Shown: positions 8,006 to 18,101 of the stretch, piece after piece
How the letters are laid out: every line of letters begins with the position of its first letter
How positions within the stretch are numbered: the first letter of the stretch is position 1
Source: Burkholderia cepacia
GTDB taxonomy: Bacteria; Pseudomonadota; Gammaproteobacteria; Burkholderiales; Burkholderiaceae
NCBI RefSeq assembly: GCF_001039005.1
Contig: NZ_LDWR01000009.1
Span: forward strand, 62,001-126,000
Direction of reading: 5' to 3'
Length of the DNA: 64,000 nucleotides
Notes under the pieces: generated by a model
What the model was told of the DNA's origin: nothing
What the model saw: only the letters and a program-made list of their open reading frames with translations
The model's database searches: none
Made by a program: the position numbers and the translations under genes

Positions 8006-8026
8006 TCAAACGCACGTCGCGTTTGA
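8006..8026. promoter_or_regulatory. Palindrome upstream of fdhA
   Basis: TCAAACGC and its perfect complement GCGTTTGA are separated by five bases, in an arrangement typical of a dimeric regulator site. It lies about 110 bases before the fdhA start. The partner protein is unknown. Confidence 0.45.
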
Positions 8027-8133
8027 GACATCGGCCCCCCCGTCTCCGGGACTACTCTCGAACAGCACGTTGCGTGTGCACCGCATTCGCCGGCGCACCA
8101 CAGCGCCATCCAACGAGACATGGAGACAATACG

Positions 8134-9330
8134 ATGAGCAGCAATCGAGGTGTCGTCTATCTTGGACCGGGCCAGGTCGAAGTCCAGAGCATCGATTATC
8201 CGAAGATGGTCGATCCGAGCGGCCGCGCGATCGGCCACGGCGTGATTCTTAAAGTGGTCAGCACGAATATTTGCGGCTCCGACCAGCACATGGTGCGCGG
8301 CCGCACGACCGCACCGGTCGGCCTCGTGCTCGGCCACGAGATCACGGGCGAAGTGGTCGAAGTGGGCCGCGACGTCGAGACGCTGAAGATCGGCGATCTC
8401 GTGTCGGTGCCGTTCAACGTCGCATGCGGCCGCTGCGCGATGTGCAAGGACACGCATACGGGCGTGTGCCTGACCGTGAACCCGTCGCGTGCCGGCGGCG
8501 CCTACGGCTACGTCGACATGGGCGGCTGGATTGGCGGCCAGGCCGAGTACGTGCTCGTGCCGTACGCGGATTTCAACCTGCTGAAATTCCCCGACCGCGA
8601 CCAGGCGATGGCGAAGATCCGCGATCTGACCTGCCTGTCCGATATTCTGCCGACGGGTTATCACGGCGCGGTGAGCGCGGGCGTGAAGCCGGGCTCGACG
8701 GTCTACATCGCGGGCGCGGGCCCGGTCGGCATGGCGGCGGCCGCTTCGGCACGCCTGCTCGGCGCGGCCGTGACGATCGTCGGCGACATGAACGCGGAGC
8801 GCCTCGCGCATGCGAGGGCGATGGGCTTCGAGACGGTCGACCTGTCGAAGGACGCGTCGCTCGGCGAGCAGATCGAGCAGATTCTCGGCGTGCCCGAGAT
8901 CGATTGCGCGGTCGACTGCGTCGGCTTCGAGGCGCACGGCCACGGTTCGTCGGGCCACTCGGAGGAAGCGCCCGCGACGGTGCTGAACTCGCTGATGGAA
9001 ATCACGCGGCCGGCCGGCGCAATCGGCATCCCGGGCCTGTACGTGACGGACGATCCGGGCGCGAAGGACAAGGCCGCGCAGCACGGCAGCCTGAGCATCC
9101 GCTTCGGTCTCGGCTGGGCGAAGTCGCATTCGTTCTTCACGGGTCAGACGCCGGTGCTGAAGTACAACCGCAACCTGATGCAGGCGATCCTGTTCGACCG
9201 GCTGCCGATCGCGAAGATCGTCAACGTCGAAGTGATCTCGCTCGACCAGGCACCGGAAGGCTACAAGAAGTTCGACGGCGGCGCGCCGCGTAAATTCGTC
9301 ATCGACCCGCACGGGTTGCTGGCGGCCTGA
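8134..9330 (+). CDS. fdhA: Glutathione-independent formaldehyde dehydrogenase
   Basis: A zinc-dependent medium-chain dehydrogenase of 398 residues that oxidises formaldehyde to formate with bound NAD. It has the catalytic zinc region NICGSDQHMVRG and GHEITGEVVEVG, structural zinc cysteines in CGRCAMCKDTHTGVC, and the nucleotide fold AGAGPVGMAAA. The full length matches the Pseudomonas FdhA type. The start at 8134 has GGAG at a good distance, while the frame extends upstream without other evidence. Formaldehyde is released at the demethylation steps encoded at 18-26 kb, which explains its place here. The upstream palindrome may control it. Confidence 0.92.
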   Translation: MSSNRGVVYLGPGQVEVQSIDYPKMVDPSGRAIGHGVILKVVSTNICGSDQHMVRGRTTAPVGLVLGHEITGEVVEVGRDVETLKIGDLVSVPFNVACGRCAMCKDTHTGVCLTVNPSRAGGAYGYVDMGGWIGGQAEYVLVPYADFNLLKFPDRDQAMAKIRDLTCLSDILPTGYHGAVSAGVKPGSTVYIAGAGPVGMAAAASARLLGAAVTIVGDMNAERLAHARAMGFETVDLSKDASLGEQIEQILGVPEIDCAVDCVGFEAHGHGSSGHSEEAPATVLNSLMEITRPAGAIGIPGLYVTDDPGAKDKAAQHGSLSIRFGLGWAKSHSFFTGQTPVLKYNRNLMQAILFDRLPIAKIVNVEVISLDQAPEGYKKFDGGAPRKFVIDPHGLLAA

Positions 9331-9360
9331 TGCGCTGACGTTCGACACGCGCAACGCGAA

Positions 9361-9395
9361 ACGGGCGGCGCCGGAAACGGGCCGCCCGTTGTCGT
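9361..9395 (+). terminator. Hairpin after fdhA
   Basis: ACGGGCGGC at 9361 pairs perfectly with GCCGCCCGT at 9381, across an 11-base loop. It is followed by a mildly T-rich stretch (TTGTCGTTGTTG). It lies between two convergent genes and probably terminates fdhA. Confidence 0.6.
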
Positions 9396-9423
9396 TGTTG
9401 GGGCGAACGGCCGGACCGCGCGC

Positions 9424-10182
9424 TCAGTGGCCGCGATAGAGCTTCGCGATGTCGGCGTTGCCGGGTGCACCGTGCCGCACATGCCCGGTGTGCAGGCTCA
9501 CACGGCGGATCGCATGCGCGCGATGTGCGGGATCGCGACTGCCTCGCCAGTCCGTCAGGCGAACCGCAACGCCGTGCGTTCGGTCAGGCGAGCGCATCGA
9601 CGGCGCGGCCTGCGCGACCGACATCGCGCCAGCGGGTTCGCCGGCACTCGGGCCGCCGTGCGGTTGATCGACCGCCACCTGCGTTCCGTCAGTCGAATGA
9701 AACGAATAGAAGGGCACCGGCAAGACCGGCGGCACCGGATCGTTCGACGCGAGCAGGCCGGCATCGAGCGCCGTCGATGTCGGCGTATCGGAACCGCGAC
9801 AAACCGGATCGGCCTTGCACGTCCGGTCGACCGTCACATAGCCGCCGACCAGCAGCACGAGTGTCAGGATGCTCAGGATCGGTGCGCTCGATGCGCGAGG
9901 CCGCCGGAACGCCGCGTTGCGAAGCGTCCGCGCGACGCGTGACGACCACGTATGAAAGGGCTGCGCTGCGTGCGTCGCGTGCGCGTCGTGCTGCGCCTGG
10001 CGAATCGGTACGAACGGCCCGTTCCACTGGCCGCAGACGGGGCAGTGCTCGAGTGCGCGGAATGCCACGAAGCCGCATGCCCGGCAGCGACAGCAAGCGG
10101 CGCGCCGCGATTCTGCCCGCGCGCTCAGGACGGCGCGCCAGGCATCGCGGGGGTGGACGTTCCGGTTGGGCAGGATTCGCAT
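9424..10182 (-). CDS. Hypothetical zinc-ribbon membrane protein
   Basis: A 252-residue reading frame of no recognised family. Residues 30-52 hold two CxxC pairs (CRCRACGF then HCPVCG) of a zinc ribbon. One TM helix follows near residue 105 (ILSILTLVLLVGGYV), and a long polar C-terminal part contains CKADPVC and HRAHAIRR. The order ribbon, basic linker, helix, then outside domain fits a single-pass inner-membrane protein. The opposite strand also carries a long open frame, but its product is Arg-rich without domains. The start lacks a strong ribosome site. Role unknown. Confidence 0.5.
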   Translation of the reverse strand: MRILPNRNVHPRDAWRAVLSARAESRRAACCRCRACGFVAFRALEHCPVCGQWNGPFVPIRQAQHDAHATHAAQPFHTWSSRVARTLRNAAFRRPRASSAPILSILTLVLLVGGYVTVDRTCKADPVCRGSDTPTSTALDAGLLASNDPVPPVLPVPFYSFHSTDGTQVAVDQPHGGPSAGEPAGAMSVAQAAPSMRSPDRTHGVAVRLTDWRGSRDPAHRAHAIRRVSLHTGHVRHGAPGNADIAKLYRGH

Positions 10183-10444
10183 CGTCGGAAGCGGGCAGGT
10201 GTCGTCAGCGGGGCGAACGATCGCCGGTCATCGCGACTCCGGCTCGTCCGTGCCGCTATCGTGCGGCGCTTGCGTCGTCGATCGTCGTTTGCTTGTGGTG
10301 CTCATGTGTTTCTCCATGACATCGGACGGGCGGAACGCGTTCGTCCGCGGCCGCTTTCCGCTTCATTCTTTGTCGCTGGCGCGCGAAATACAAGGCGCAT
10401 ATCGGCGGTCGCGATTCGCGTGCGTGCGCCCCGCAAGTTCCGTG
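10183..10444. other. Gap between the zinc-ribbon gene and the MocR gene
   Basis: 262 bases. Open frames here are Arg-rich shadows. I see no convincing promoter or terminator, although the promoter of the minus-strand zinc-ribbon gene must lie here. Confidence 0.4.
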
Positions 10445-11866
10445 CTAACCGTCGTGCCGCTGCCGGGCCGCGAGCGTCCCGATGGTCTGCATCGCGTGCT
10501 CGACGGCCGGCGTCCACGGCCGGCCGTAGTTGAGCCGCAGATAACGGCGGAATCCGCCGGTCGCGGAAAACAGCGGCCCCGGCGCGATACTGACGCCGCT
10601 TTCCATTGCATCGCCGAACAGGTGCATCGCATCCACGCGCGGCGGCAGTTCGATCCACAGGAAATACCCGCCGAGCGGCGCGAACACTTCGGTGCCGGCC
10701 GGAAAATACGCGCGAACCGCCGCGAGCATCTGCGCCTGGTGCGCGGCGAGATTACGCCGCAGTTTCCGCAGGAAGCGGTCGTACCCGCCGTCGCGCAGGT
10801 AGCTCGAGATCGCCATCTGCGCGGGCACGTCGGCCGACGGCGCGCTCGCGCCCTTCGCCTGCCGGATCTGCCGCACGTAGCGTCCGGCCGCGACCCAGCC
10901 GATCCGGAATCCGGGCGCGAGGCATTTCGAGAACGAACCGCAATGCAGGACGAGCCCGCTGTTGTCATACAGTTTGGCGGGGCGTGTGGGCGCCGTGCCG
11001 AAATGCAGTTCGCCATACACGTCGTCCTCGATCAACGGAACGCCGCGCGACGCGAGCAGATCGATCAGCGCGTGCTTGCGCTCGTCGGTCAACGACGCGC
11101 CGGTCGGGTTGTGGAACGACGTCATGAACCAGCAGGCGCGCACCGGATGCGTGTCGAGCGCCTCGGCGAGCGCGTCGAGGTCGAGGCCGGTGCGTGGGTC
11201 GACCGGAATCTCGACGGCCTTCAGGTGCAGGCGCTGCACGGCCTGCAACACCGCGTGGAACGCGGGTCGCTCGATCGCGACGATGTCGCCCGGGCGTGTC
11301 AGCGCCTGCAGGCTCAGCGTCAGCGCTTCGAGTGCGCCGGTCGTGATGACGATCTCGTCCATCGGCAACGCCGCGCCCGCATTCAGGTAGCGCAACGCGA
11401 TCTGGCGGCGCAGTGCGTCGTGACCCGGCGGCAAGCCGGACAGCAGTTTCGTGCGATCCATGTTGCGGGCCGCCGATGCCATGTAGCGCCACAGGCTGCT
11501 CATCGGGAACAGCGAATAGCTGGCGAATGCGGAGCCGAGCGGGACGATGTCCTCGCACTTCAGCGAATCGAGCAGGCGCAACAGCGTATCGTCGCCATCG
11601 GTTTGCGCGGAGGCCGGCTTGCGCGGCGGATCGTGACCGAACCGCACGTGTTTGTCTTCGAGGTTCGCAACGAAATAACCGGACCGTGCACGCGCGACGA
11701 TCAGACCCTCGCTTTCGAGCGCGTAGTACGCGCGAAACACGGTGGACGGGCTCACGCCATACGCGCGGCAGGCCGCGCGCACGGTGGGAATACGCGCACC
11801 GGGCGCCAGATCGCCGCGCCGGATCGCGTCGGCGATCGTCTGCGCCAGCGCCGCATATCGCTTCAT
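10445..11866 (-). CDS. MocR-type regulator (GntR HTH fused to aminotransferase fold)
   Basis: A 473-residue transcription factor. Residues 1-70 form a GntR winged helix (AIRRGDLAPGARIPTVRAAC, then VSPSTVFRAYYALESEGLI). The remainder is a class I aminotransferase fold with NPTGAS and the PLP-lysine region HCGSFSKCLAPGFRIGW. Such proteins sense PLP or amino compounds and control transport or B6 genes. The ATG at 11866 is preceded by GGAGGG on the minus strand; the frame runs further up but without support. It is divergent from the secreted protein gene at 12132, which is one possible target. Confidence 0.88.
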   Translation of the reverse strand: MKRYAALAQTIADAIRRGDLAPGARIPTVRAACRAYGVSPSTVFRAYYALESEGLIVARARSGYFVANLEDKHVRFGHDPPRKPASAQTDGDDTLLRLLDSLKCEDIVPLGSAFASYSLFPMSSLWRYMASAARNMDRTKLLSGLPPGHDALRRQIALRYLNAGAALPMDEIVITTGALEALTLSLQALTRPGDIVAIERPAFHAVLQAVQRLHLKAVEIPVDPRTGLDLDALAEALDTHPVRACWFMTSFHNPTGASLTDERKHALIDLLASRGVPLIEDDVYGELHFGTAPTRPAKLYDNSGLVLHCGSFSKCLAPGFRIGWVAAGRYVRQIRQAKGASAPSADVPAQMAISSYLRDGGYDRFLRKLRRNLAAHQAQMLAAVRAYFPAGTEVFAPLGGYFLWIELPPRVDAMHLFGDAMESGVSIAPGPLFSATGGFRRYLRLNYGRPWTPAVEHAMQTIGTLAARQRHDG

Positions 11867-12131
11867 GCCAGCCCTCCGGCCCTCGGGCCTTGCTGAAAAA
11901 AGAGTAGCACGGCACCGGTCGCATGCAATTGCGCCCCAATCGCTGATCCGCATGTTTTTGACGGGCTTTGATCCTTTTCTTTCGTCTGACGCGCGGGCAT
12001 CCTCTCGCAAGTCTTGTTCCCGACGTCTGACTACGAAGGAGTCCACGCTGCCCGGCGGCTGATCCGTGACCCTTGCGCGTCCCGCGCGCGACCTTGTCTG
12101 CGGCGTCCTTACCTTACCGGAATCGTTCAGC

Positions 12132-13544
12132 GTGAAATCGAAGACCCTCATCGCGGGCCTCGTGGCCGGCCTCGCCCTCAACCTGTTCAGCGGCACCGCC
12201 ACGGCCGCCTGCGTCAGCAACCCCGCAGCCCAGCCCAACGCGACGTTTCCCGCCGCGCTGACCGGCAAGCTCGTCTATCACAGCTACGTCAACTACGGCG
12301 ACGGCACGAGCCAGCTGTTCCTCTACGACTTCTCGGCTCATACGCTGACGCAGCTCAGTAAGAGCACGTGGGGCATCACCGATCCGATGAACGGCGTGTT
12401 CAGCCCCGACGGCAAGTGGATCGCGTTCATGGGCATCAGCAACGGCGCATGGAACGTGTTCATGCTGCAGCTCGGTGCCGGCACGCCGCCCGTCAACCTG
12501 ACGAACAGCACGGGCGCCACGCGCAACGAGGATCCGAAGTTCAGCTCGGACGGCAAGACGCTCGTGTTCAAGCAGAACGGCGACGTCAAGCAGGCCACGC
12601 TGTCGTACACGAGCGCGGGCCCGGTGTTCACGTCGGTCGTGAGCCTGACGAACGCACCGGCCGGCGCCGAATACTCGATGCCGTATCTTTCGCCGGATTC
12701 GAGCGCGGTGTATTACGCGACCGGCACCGGCGCGAACATGGGGCTGATGAAGCGCACGATCGCGACCGGTGTGACGGCAGTGTTCGATCATCCGGCCGGG
12801 CTGCAGACGTACTACCCGATCGTGCGCGCGGACGGCATGGTGTTCTACGCGCGCTGGAAAGACAGCGGTGCGGCCGATCAGATCTATTCGAAGACCGCGG
12901 ACCCGGCGTCGACGCCGAACGCGTTGCCGCTTAACGACTGCATCAGCAACAACTCGGACCCGGCACCGGTGAGCGGCACGAACTACCTGTTCTTCTCGTC
13001 GACGACGGCCGGTGGTTATCAGCTCTACGTGGGCGACGTGACGACCGGCCAGCGCTGGAGCCTGTCGCAGTTCGGCGTGAATGCCGACACGACGAAGGCC
13101 AAGCTCGGTTCGAGCTACTACGGCGGCCCGGCCGCCGCGCAGCCGACGCTGCTGTCGCAAGGGCATCCGGCTGCCGCGTCGGCGAGCTACAGCGCATCGT
13201 TCACGCCCGACAAGGCGTTCGACGGCAACACCACGGGCACGCGCTGGGATTCGCCGGAAGGCGCCGGTGTCGGTTCGCAATGGATCTCCGTGGATCTCGG
13301 CGCGGTGAAGCACATCGATCACGTCGATCTGTACTGGGATGCGGGCGCGCTCGTCTATCAGATCCAGACGTCGAACGACAACGCCAACTGGACGACGATC
13401 TATTCGACGAGCAACGGTGGTTCATATACCCACGTCACGCTGCCGAATCTCAACGGCAGCGGTCGTTACGTGCGGATGCTCGGCACGCAGCGTGCGACGC
13501 AGTGGGGGTACTCGTTGTACGAAATGCAGGTGTGGGGATCGTAA
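12132..13544 (+). CDS. Secreted PD40/TolB-like propeller protein with C-terminal discoidin domain
   Basis: About 470 residues. A signal peptide (KSKTLIAGLVAGLALNLFSG, then ATA/A) precedes WD40-like beta-propeller repeats with the PD40 pattern (NGVFSPDGKWIAFMG, KFSSDGKTLVFKQ, PYLSPDSSAVYY). Residues from about 345 form an F5/8 type C (discoidin) carbohydrate-binding fold: ASASYSASFTPDKAFDGN, WISVDLG, then YSLYEMQVWG. This points to a periplasmic or extracellular binding protein acting on a surface glycan. I chose the GTG at 12132 because it begins the signal peptide; a GTG at 12066 is possible. It is monocistronic, ending at a strong terminator, and divergent from the MocR gene. Confidence 0.82.
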   Translation: MKSKTLIAGLVAGLALNLFSGTATAACVSNPAAQPNATFPAALTGKLVYHSYVNYGDGTSQLFLYDFSAHTLTQLSKSTWGITDPMNGVFSPDGKWIAFMGISNGAWNVFMLQLGAGTPPVNLTNSTGATRNEDPKFSSDGKTLVFKQNGDVKQATLSYTSAGPVFTSVVSLTNAPAGAEYSMPYLSPDSSAVYYATGTGANMGLMKRTIATGVTAVFDHPAGLQTYYPIVRADGMVFYARWKDSGAADQIYSKTADPASTPNALPLNDCISNNSDPAPVSGTNYLFFSSTTAGGYQLYVGDVTTGQRWSLSQFGVNADTTKAKLGSSYYGGPAAAQPTLLSQGHPAAASASYSASFTPDKAFDGNTTGTRWDSPEGAGVGSQWISVDLGAVKHIDHVDLYWDAGALVYQIQTSNDNANWTTIYSTSNGGSYTHVTLPNLNGSGRYVRMLGTQRATQWGYSLYEMQVWGS

Positions 13545-13552
13545 GCGCAAAG

Positions 13553-13580
13553 AAAAAGCGGCCTTCTAGGCCGCTTTTTT
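13553..13580. terminator. Bidirectional intrinsic terminator
   Basis: AAAAAGCGGCC, a short loop, then GGCCGCTTTTTT. It sits between the convergent PD40-discoidin gene and gbdR and has A- and T-runs on both sides, so it can serve both. Confidence 0.92.
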
Positions 13581-13602
13581 CATGTGTCGGTCGCTGCGTG
13601 CT

Positions 13603-14628
13603 TCACGCATGCAGCACATGCGCCGGAAACGCCGGCCCGGCACTCGCCGCACCCTGCGCAAGCGGCGCGACCTGCTTGCGCCGTTCCCTCGTCGGCGCAA
13701 CGCCGAACGAGTCGCGATAGCTCTTGCTGAAGTGACACGCGGACTGGAACCCGCACGCCATCGTGATGTGCATGATCGACATGTCGGTCTGCAGCAGCAA
13801 CTCGCGCGCACGGCGCAGCCGCAGCGTCAGGTAGTAGTGCGTCGGCGTCATCCCGAGATGTTCGCGGAACAGGCGCTGCAATTGCCGCTGCGACATGTTC
13901 GCGAGCCGCGCGAGCTCTTCGCGCGACAGCGGCTCCTCGATGTTGTTCTCCATCAGCGAGATCACTTCGAACAGCGACTTGTTCGCCGAGCCGAGGCGTG
14001 CGACGAGCGGCATGCGCTGCTGCGCGCTCGTATCGCGCACATGTTCGACGATGAACTGCTCGGCGATCTGCGTGACACGCGCGGTGCCCACGCGCGCGGC
14101 GATCAGGTTCAGCATCATGTCGAGCGGCGCGACGCCGCCCGTGCACGTGATGCGGTCGCGGTCGATCACGAACAGTTCCTTCAGGAAGCGCGTATCCGGA
14201 AACTCTTCCTTCAGCGCCGACATGTTCTCCCAGTGAATCGCGCATGCGTAACCCGCGAGCAGCCCCGACTTCGCGAGCGCATAGGTGCCCGTGCACAGGC
14301 TGCCGAGCGGGATGCCCGAACGCGCGAAGCGGCGCAGTGCCGACAGATGGGAAGGCGTGGTCGCGCGCTGCACGTCGACGCCGCCGCATACGAACACGAT
14401 GTCGGGCTGCCCGACGCATTCGGCCGGGCCCGTGTCGACCGTGAGGCCGTTGCTCGCCGTGACCGGGCCGCCGTCCGGACTGATCACCGACCAGCGGTAG
14501 AGCGGCTGGCCGCTCAGGTAGTTCGCCATCCGAAGCACCTCGATCGCATTCGTGAACGCGATCATCGTGAAGTTCGGTAACGGCATGAACGCGAAGTGGG
14601 ACAGCGACGCTGTGCGGTCGGGGGACAT
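13603..14628 (-). CDS. gbdR: GbdR: AraC/GATase1-type activator of glycine betaine catabolism
   Basis: A 341-residue regulator. The N-terminal DJ-1/PfpI-like sensor domain spans residues 8-190 and includes GSLCTGTYALAKSGLLAG and VAPLDMMLNLIA. The C-terminal AraC HTH pair follows (LARLANMSQRQLQRLFREHL and ITMACGFQSACHFSKSYRDSFG). This architecture is that of GbdR, which binds glycine betaine or dimethylglycine and activates gbc and dgc genes in Pseudomonas. It is divergent from glyA across a 445-base gap and next to the full pathway, which supports the name. A related regulator at 44951-45895 shares the architecture but has no betaine genes beside it. Confidence 0.87.
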   Translation of the reverse strand: MSPDRTASLSHFAFMPLPNFTMIAFTNAIEVLRMANYLSGQPLYRWSVISPDGGPVTASNGLTVDTGPAECVGQPDIVFVCGGVDVQRATTPSHLSALRRFARSGIPLGSLCTGTYALAKSGLLAGYACAIHWENMSALKEEFPDTRFLKELFVIDRDRITCTGGVAPLDMMLNLIAARVGTARVTQIAEQFIVEHVRDTSAQQRMPLVARLGSANKSLFEVISLMENNIEEPLSREELARLANMSQRQLQRLFREHLGMTPTHYYLTLRLRRARELLLQTDMSIMHITMACGFQSACHFSKSYRDSFGVAPTRERRKQVAPLAQGAASAGPAFPAHVLHA

Positions 14629-15073
14629 GGGGAGCTTCCTGGAATCTCTAATAGCTATAGGCCCGAGGCACGAAACGGGCTGCGGTATTGTGTGAGCCAG
14701 CGCAACAAGCGTGCCATACGGCTAAACCCTAGCTCCATACGTTGTATGGCTGAAAGCCGCATGCTGCACTGCACCGTATACGGGCCGCGCTGCACTCCGA
14801 CCGGGCGGCACAGGCACTGCCGGAGTGCGTGTCCATAGGTGAACAGCCGACACCGTTTTTGCAGGTCAACCGGAAAAGCACGACCGGTCACTTGTATAAA
14901 ACGGACGTGCATGGCGGAAAAGGCAAAGAACGCGTCTAAATTCATCAATCCGCCGAAAATCCGAACGACAAGAATAGAGCCGTCGGCAGCCTTGCACTGG
15001 GCAAGCGGGAAACCCAGGCACGGCGGGCCTTGAGCTTCGGTTTCAGCCCTTTATTCTTCGTCACGGACGCACT
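14629..15073. promoter_or_regulatory. gbdR-glyA divergent control region
   Basis: 445 bases without a supported gene. CCATAC and GTATGG form a perfect palindrome with a three-base centre at 14735-14749. A TATAAA box occurs at about 14895 without a good -35 partner, as expected of an activator-dependent promoter. GbdR would be expected to act here, but I cannot assign its site. Confidence 0.5.
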
Positions 15074-16348
<1,275 letters not shown>

Positions 16349-16388
16349 TCGACCCCCACGAGAACAGAGACTGGAGCGAGAGGCTGAT

Positions 16389-17360
16389 ATGAGCACGCTG
16401 CATCAGGACAGCATCATCATCGACGGACTGAACATCTCGAAGTTCGAGAAGCCGGTGTTCGAGGACATGCGCAAGGGCGGCATCACGGCCGCGAACTGCA
16501 CGGTGTCGGTGTGGGAGAACTTCACCAAGACCGTCGACAACATCGGCGTGATGAAGAAGAAGATTCGCGACAACAGCGAGCTGCTGACGCTGGTGCGCAC
16601 GACGGACGACATCTTCCGCGCGAAGAAGGAAGGCAAGACCGGGGTCATCCTCGGCTTCCAGAACGCGCATGCGTTCGAGGACAACCTCGGCTACATCGAG
16701 GCGTTCCACGACATGGGCGTGCGCGTCGTGCAGCTTTGCTACAACACGCAGAACCTGGTCGGCACGGGTTGCTACGAACGCGACGGCGGGCTGTCGGATT
16801 TCGGCCGTGAAGTGATCACCGAGATGAACCGCGTGGGCATCATGGTCGACCTGTCGCATGTGGGCGGCAACACGTCGTCCGAAGCGATCGCGTTCTCGAA
16901 GAAGCCGGTGTGTTATTCGCACTGCCTGCCGTCGGGCCTGAAGGAGCATCCGCGCAACAAGAGCGATGCCCAACTGAAGGAGATCGCCGATGCGGGCGGC
17001 TTCGTCGGCGTGACGATGTTCGCGCCGTTCCTGAAGCGCGGGATCGAGGCGACGATCGACGACTACATCGAAGCGATCGATTACGTCGTGAACCTGATCG
17101 GCGAAGACGCGGTCGGCATCGGCACGGATTTCACGCAGGATTTCGCGAAGGAATTCTTCGACATGCTGACGCACGACAAGGGTCGTTATCGCCAACTGAC
17201 GAACTTCGGCAAGGTGATCAACCCGGACGGCATCCGCACGATCGGCGAATTCCCGAACCTGACCGCGGCGATGGAACGCGCCGGCTGGAAGGAGTCGCGC
17301 ATTCGGAAGCTGATGGGCGAGAACTGGGTGCGCGTGTTCAAGGACGTGTGGGGCGCGTAA
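16389..17360 (+). CDS. M19-family (renal) dipeptidase of the betaine cluster
   Basis: A 323-residue metallo-dipeptidase of the M19 family with the TIM-barrel metal residues in SIIIDGLN (DxLN replacing the usual DGHND), VDLSHVGG and KPVCYSHCLPSG, and with GIGTDFTQ near the end. The same gene accompanies glyA and dgcA in Pseudomonas (PA5396 position), but its substrate in betaine use is not established. The start at 16389 follows AGAGAC/GAGAGG sequences; the open frame upstream overlaps glyA and is not needed. The DxLN form deviates from the canonical HxD metal pair, so catalysis may be altered. Confidence 0.87.
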   Translation: MSTLHQDSIIIDGLNISKFEKPVFEDMRKGGITAANCTVSVWENFTKTVDNIGVMKKKIRDNSELLTLVRTTDDIFRAKKEGKTGVILGFQNAHAFEDNLGYIEAFHDMGVRVVQLCYNTQNLVGTGCYERDGGLSDFGREVITEMNRVGIMVDLSHVGGNTSSEAIAFSKKPVCYSHCLPSGLKEHPRNKSDAQLKEIADAGGFVGVTMFAPFLKRGIEATIDDYIEAIDYVVNLIGEDAVGIGTDFTQDFAKEFFDMLTHDKGRYRQLTNFGKVINPDGIRTIGEFPNLTAAMERAGWKESRIRKLMGENWVRVFKDVWGA

Positions 17361-17499
17361 GCGCCACGCCGGGCCGGACAGCCACCAACGATCAACACTA
17401 GAAAAACCGGGACGTGCCCGCGCAAGCCGCGTGGGCGCGCGGACGATGTCGTGCCTGCGCCCGAGCCGCGCGGCCAATTTTCCTCACGGAGTCACCACG

Positions 17500-18033
17500 A
17501 TGCAACCGCAACTGCCGATCAACGTCGATCCCGATACCGGCGTCTGGACCACCGATGCGCTGCCGATGCTGTACGTGCCGCGTCACTTCTTCACGAACAA
17601 CCACGTCGCCGTCGAGGAAGCGCTCGGCGTCGACGCGTATGCCGAGATCCTCTACAAGGCCGGCTACAAGTCCGCGTATCACTGGTGCGACAAGGAAGCG
17701 AAGCTGCACGGCCTGACCGGCATGGCGGTGTTCGAGCACTACCTGAAGCGCCTGTCGCAGCGCGGCTGGGGCCTGTTCTCGATCATCGAAGCCGATCCGG
17801 CCAGCGCGCGCGCGAAGATCGAGCTGCGCCACTCGTCGTTCGTGCTCCAGCAGCCGGGCAAGGAAGGCAAGCTCTGCTACATGTTCGCGGGCTGGTTCGC
17901 CGGTGCGATGGACTGGGTCAACGACACGACGCCCGAAGGCAAGGGCGCGCCGCGCGCGCAATCGAAGGAAGTGCAGTGCGCGGCCGAGCATCACGACCAC
18001 TGCGTCTTCGAAGTGTCGCCGATCGCGCACTGA
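17500..18033 (+). CDS. DUF5943/V4R-like protein of the dimethylglycine operon
   Basis: A 177-residue cytoplasmic protein of unknown chemistry. It resembles the conserved gene between the dipeptidase and dgcA in Pseudomonas (PA5397 position) and has a 4-vinyl-reductase-like C-terminal half (MFAGWFAGAMDWV, and the cysteine/histidine tail CAAEHHDHCVFEV). The Cys-His cluster may bind a metal or a one-carbon ligand; this is only a guess. The ATG at 17500 follows an ACGGAG site. It lies 68 bases before dgcA on the same strand. Confidence 0.83.
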   Translation: MQPQLPINVDPDTGVWTTDALPMLYVPRHFFTNNHVAVEEALGVDAYAEILYKAGYKSAYHWCDKEAKLHGLTGMAVFEHYLKRLSQRGWGLFSIIEADPASARAKIELRHSSFVLQQPGKEGKLCYMFAGWFAGAMDWVNDTTPEGKGAPRAQSKEVQCAAEHHDHCVFEVSPIAH

Positions 18034-18101
18034 AGCACTGACTCACCGATTCAAAACAACACCCGCAACACGAGACATTCGAACGCCAGAGGTCGCCAGC
18101 G

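Noticed and set aside
9465..10319. Plus-strand open frame of 284 codons opposite the zinc-ribbon gene
   Set aside because: Product is dominated by Arg and Ala with no domains. The minus strand encodes CxxC pairs and a TM helix. Confidence is moderate only.
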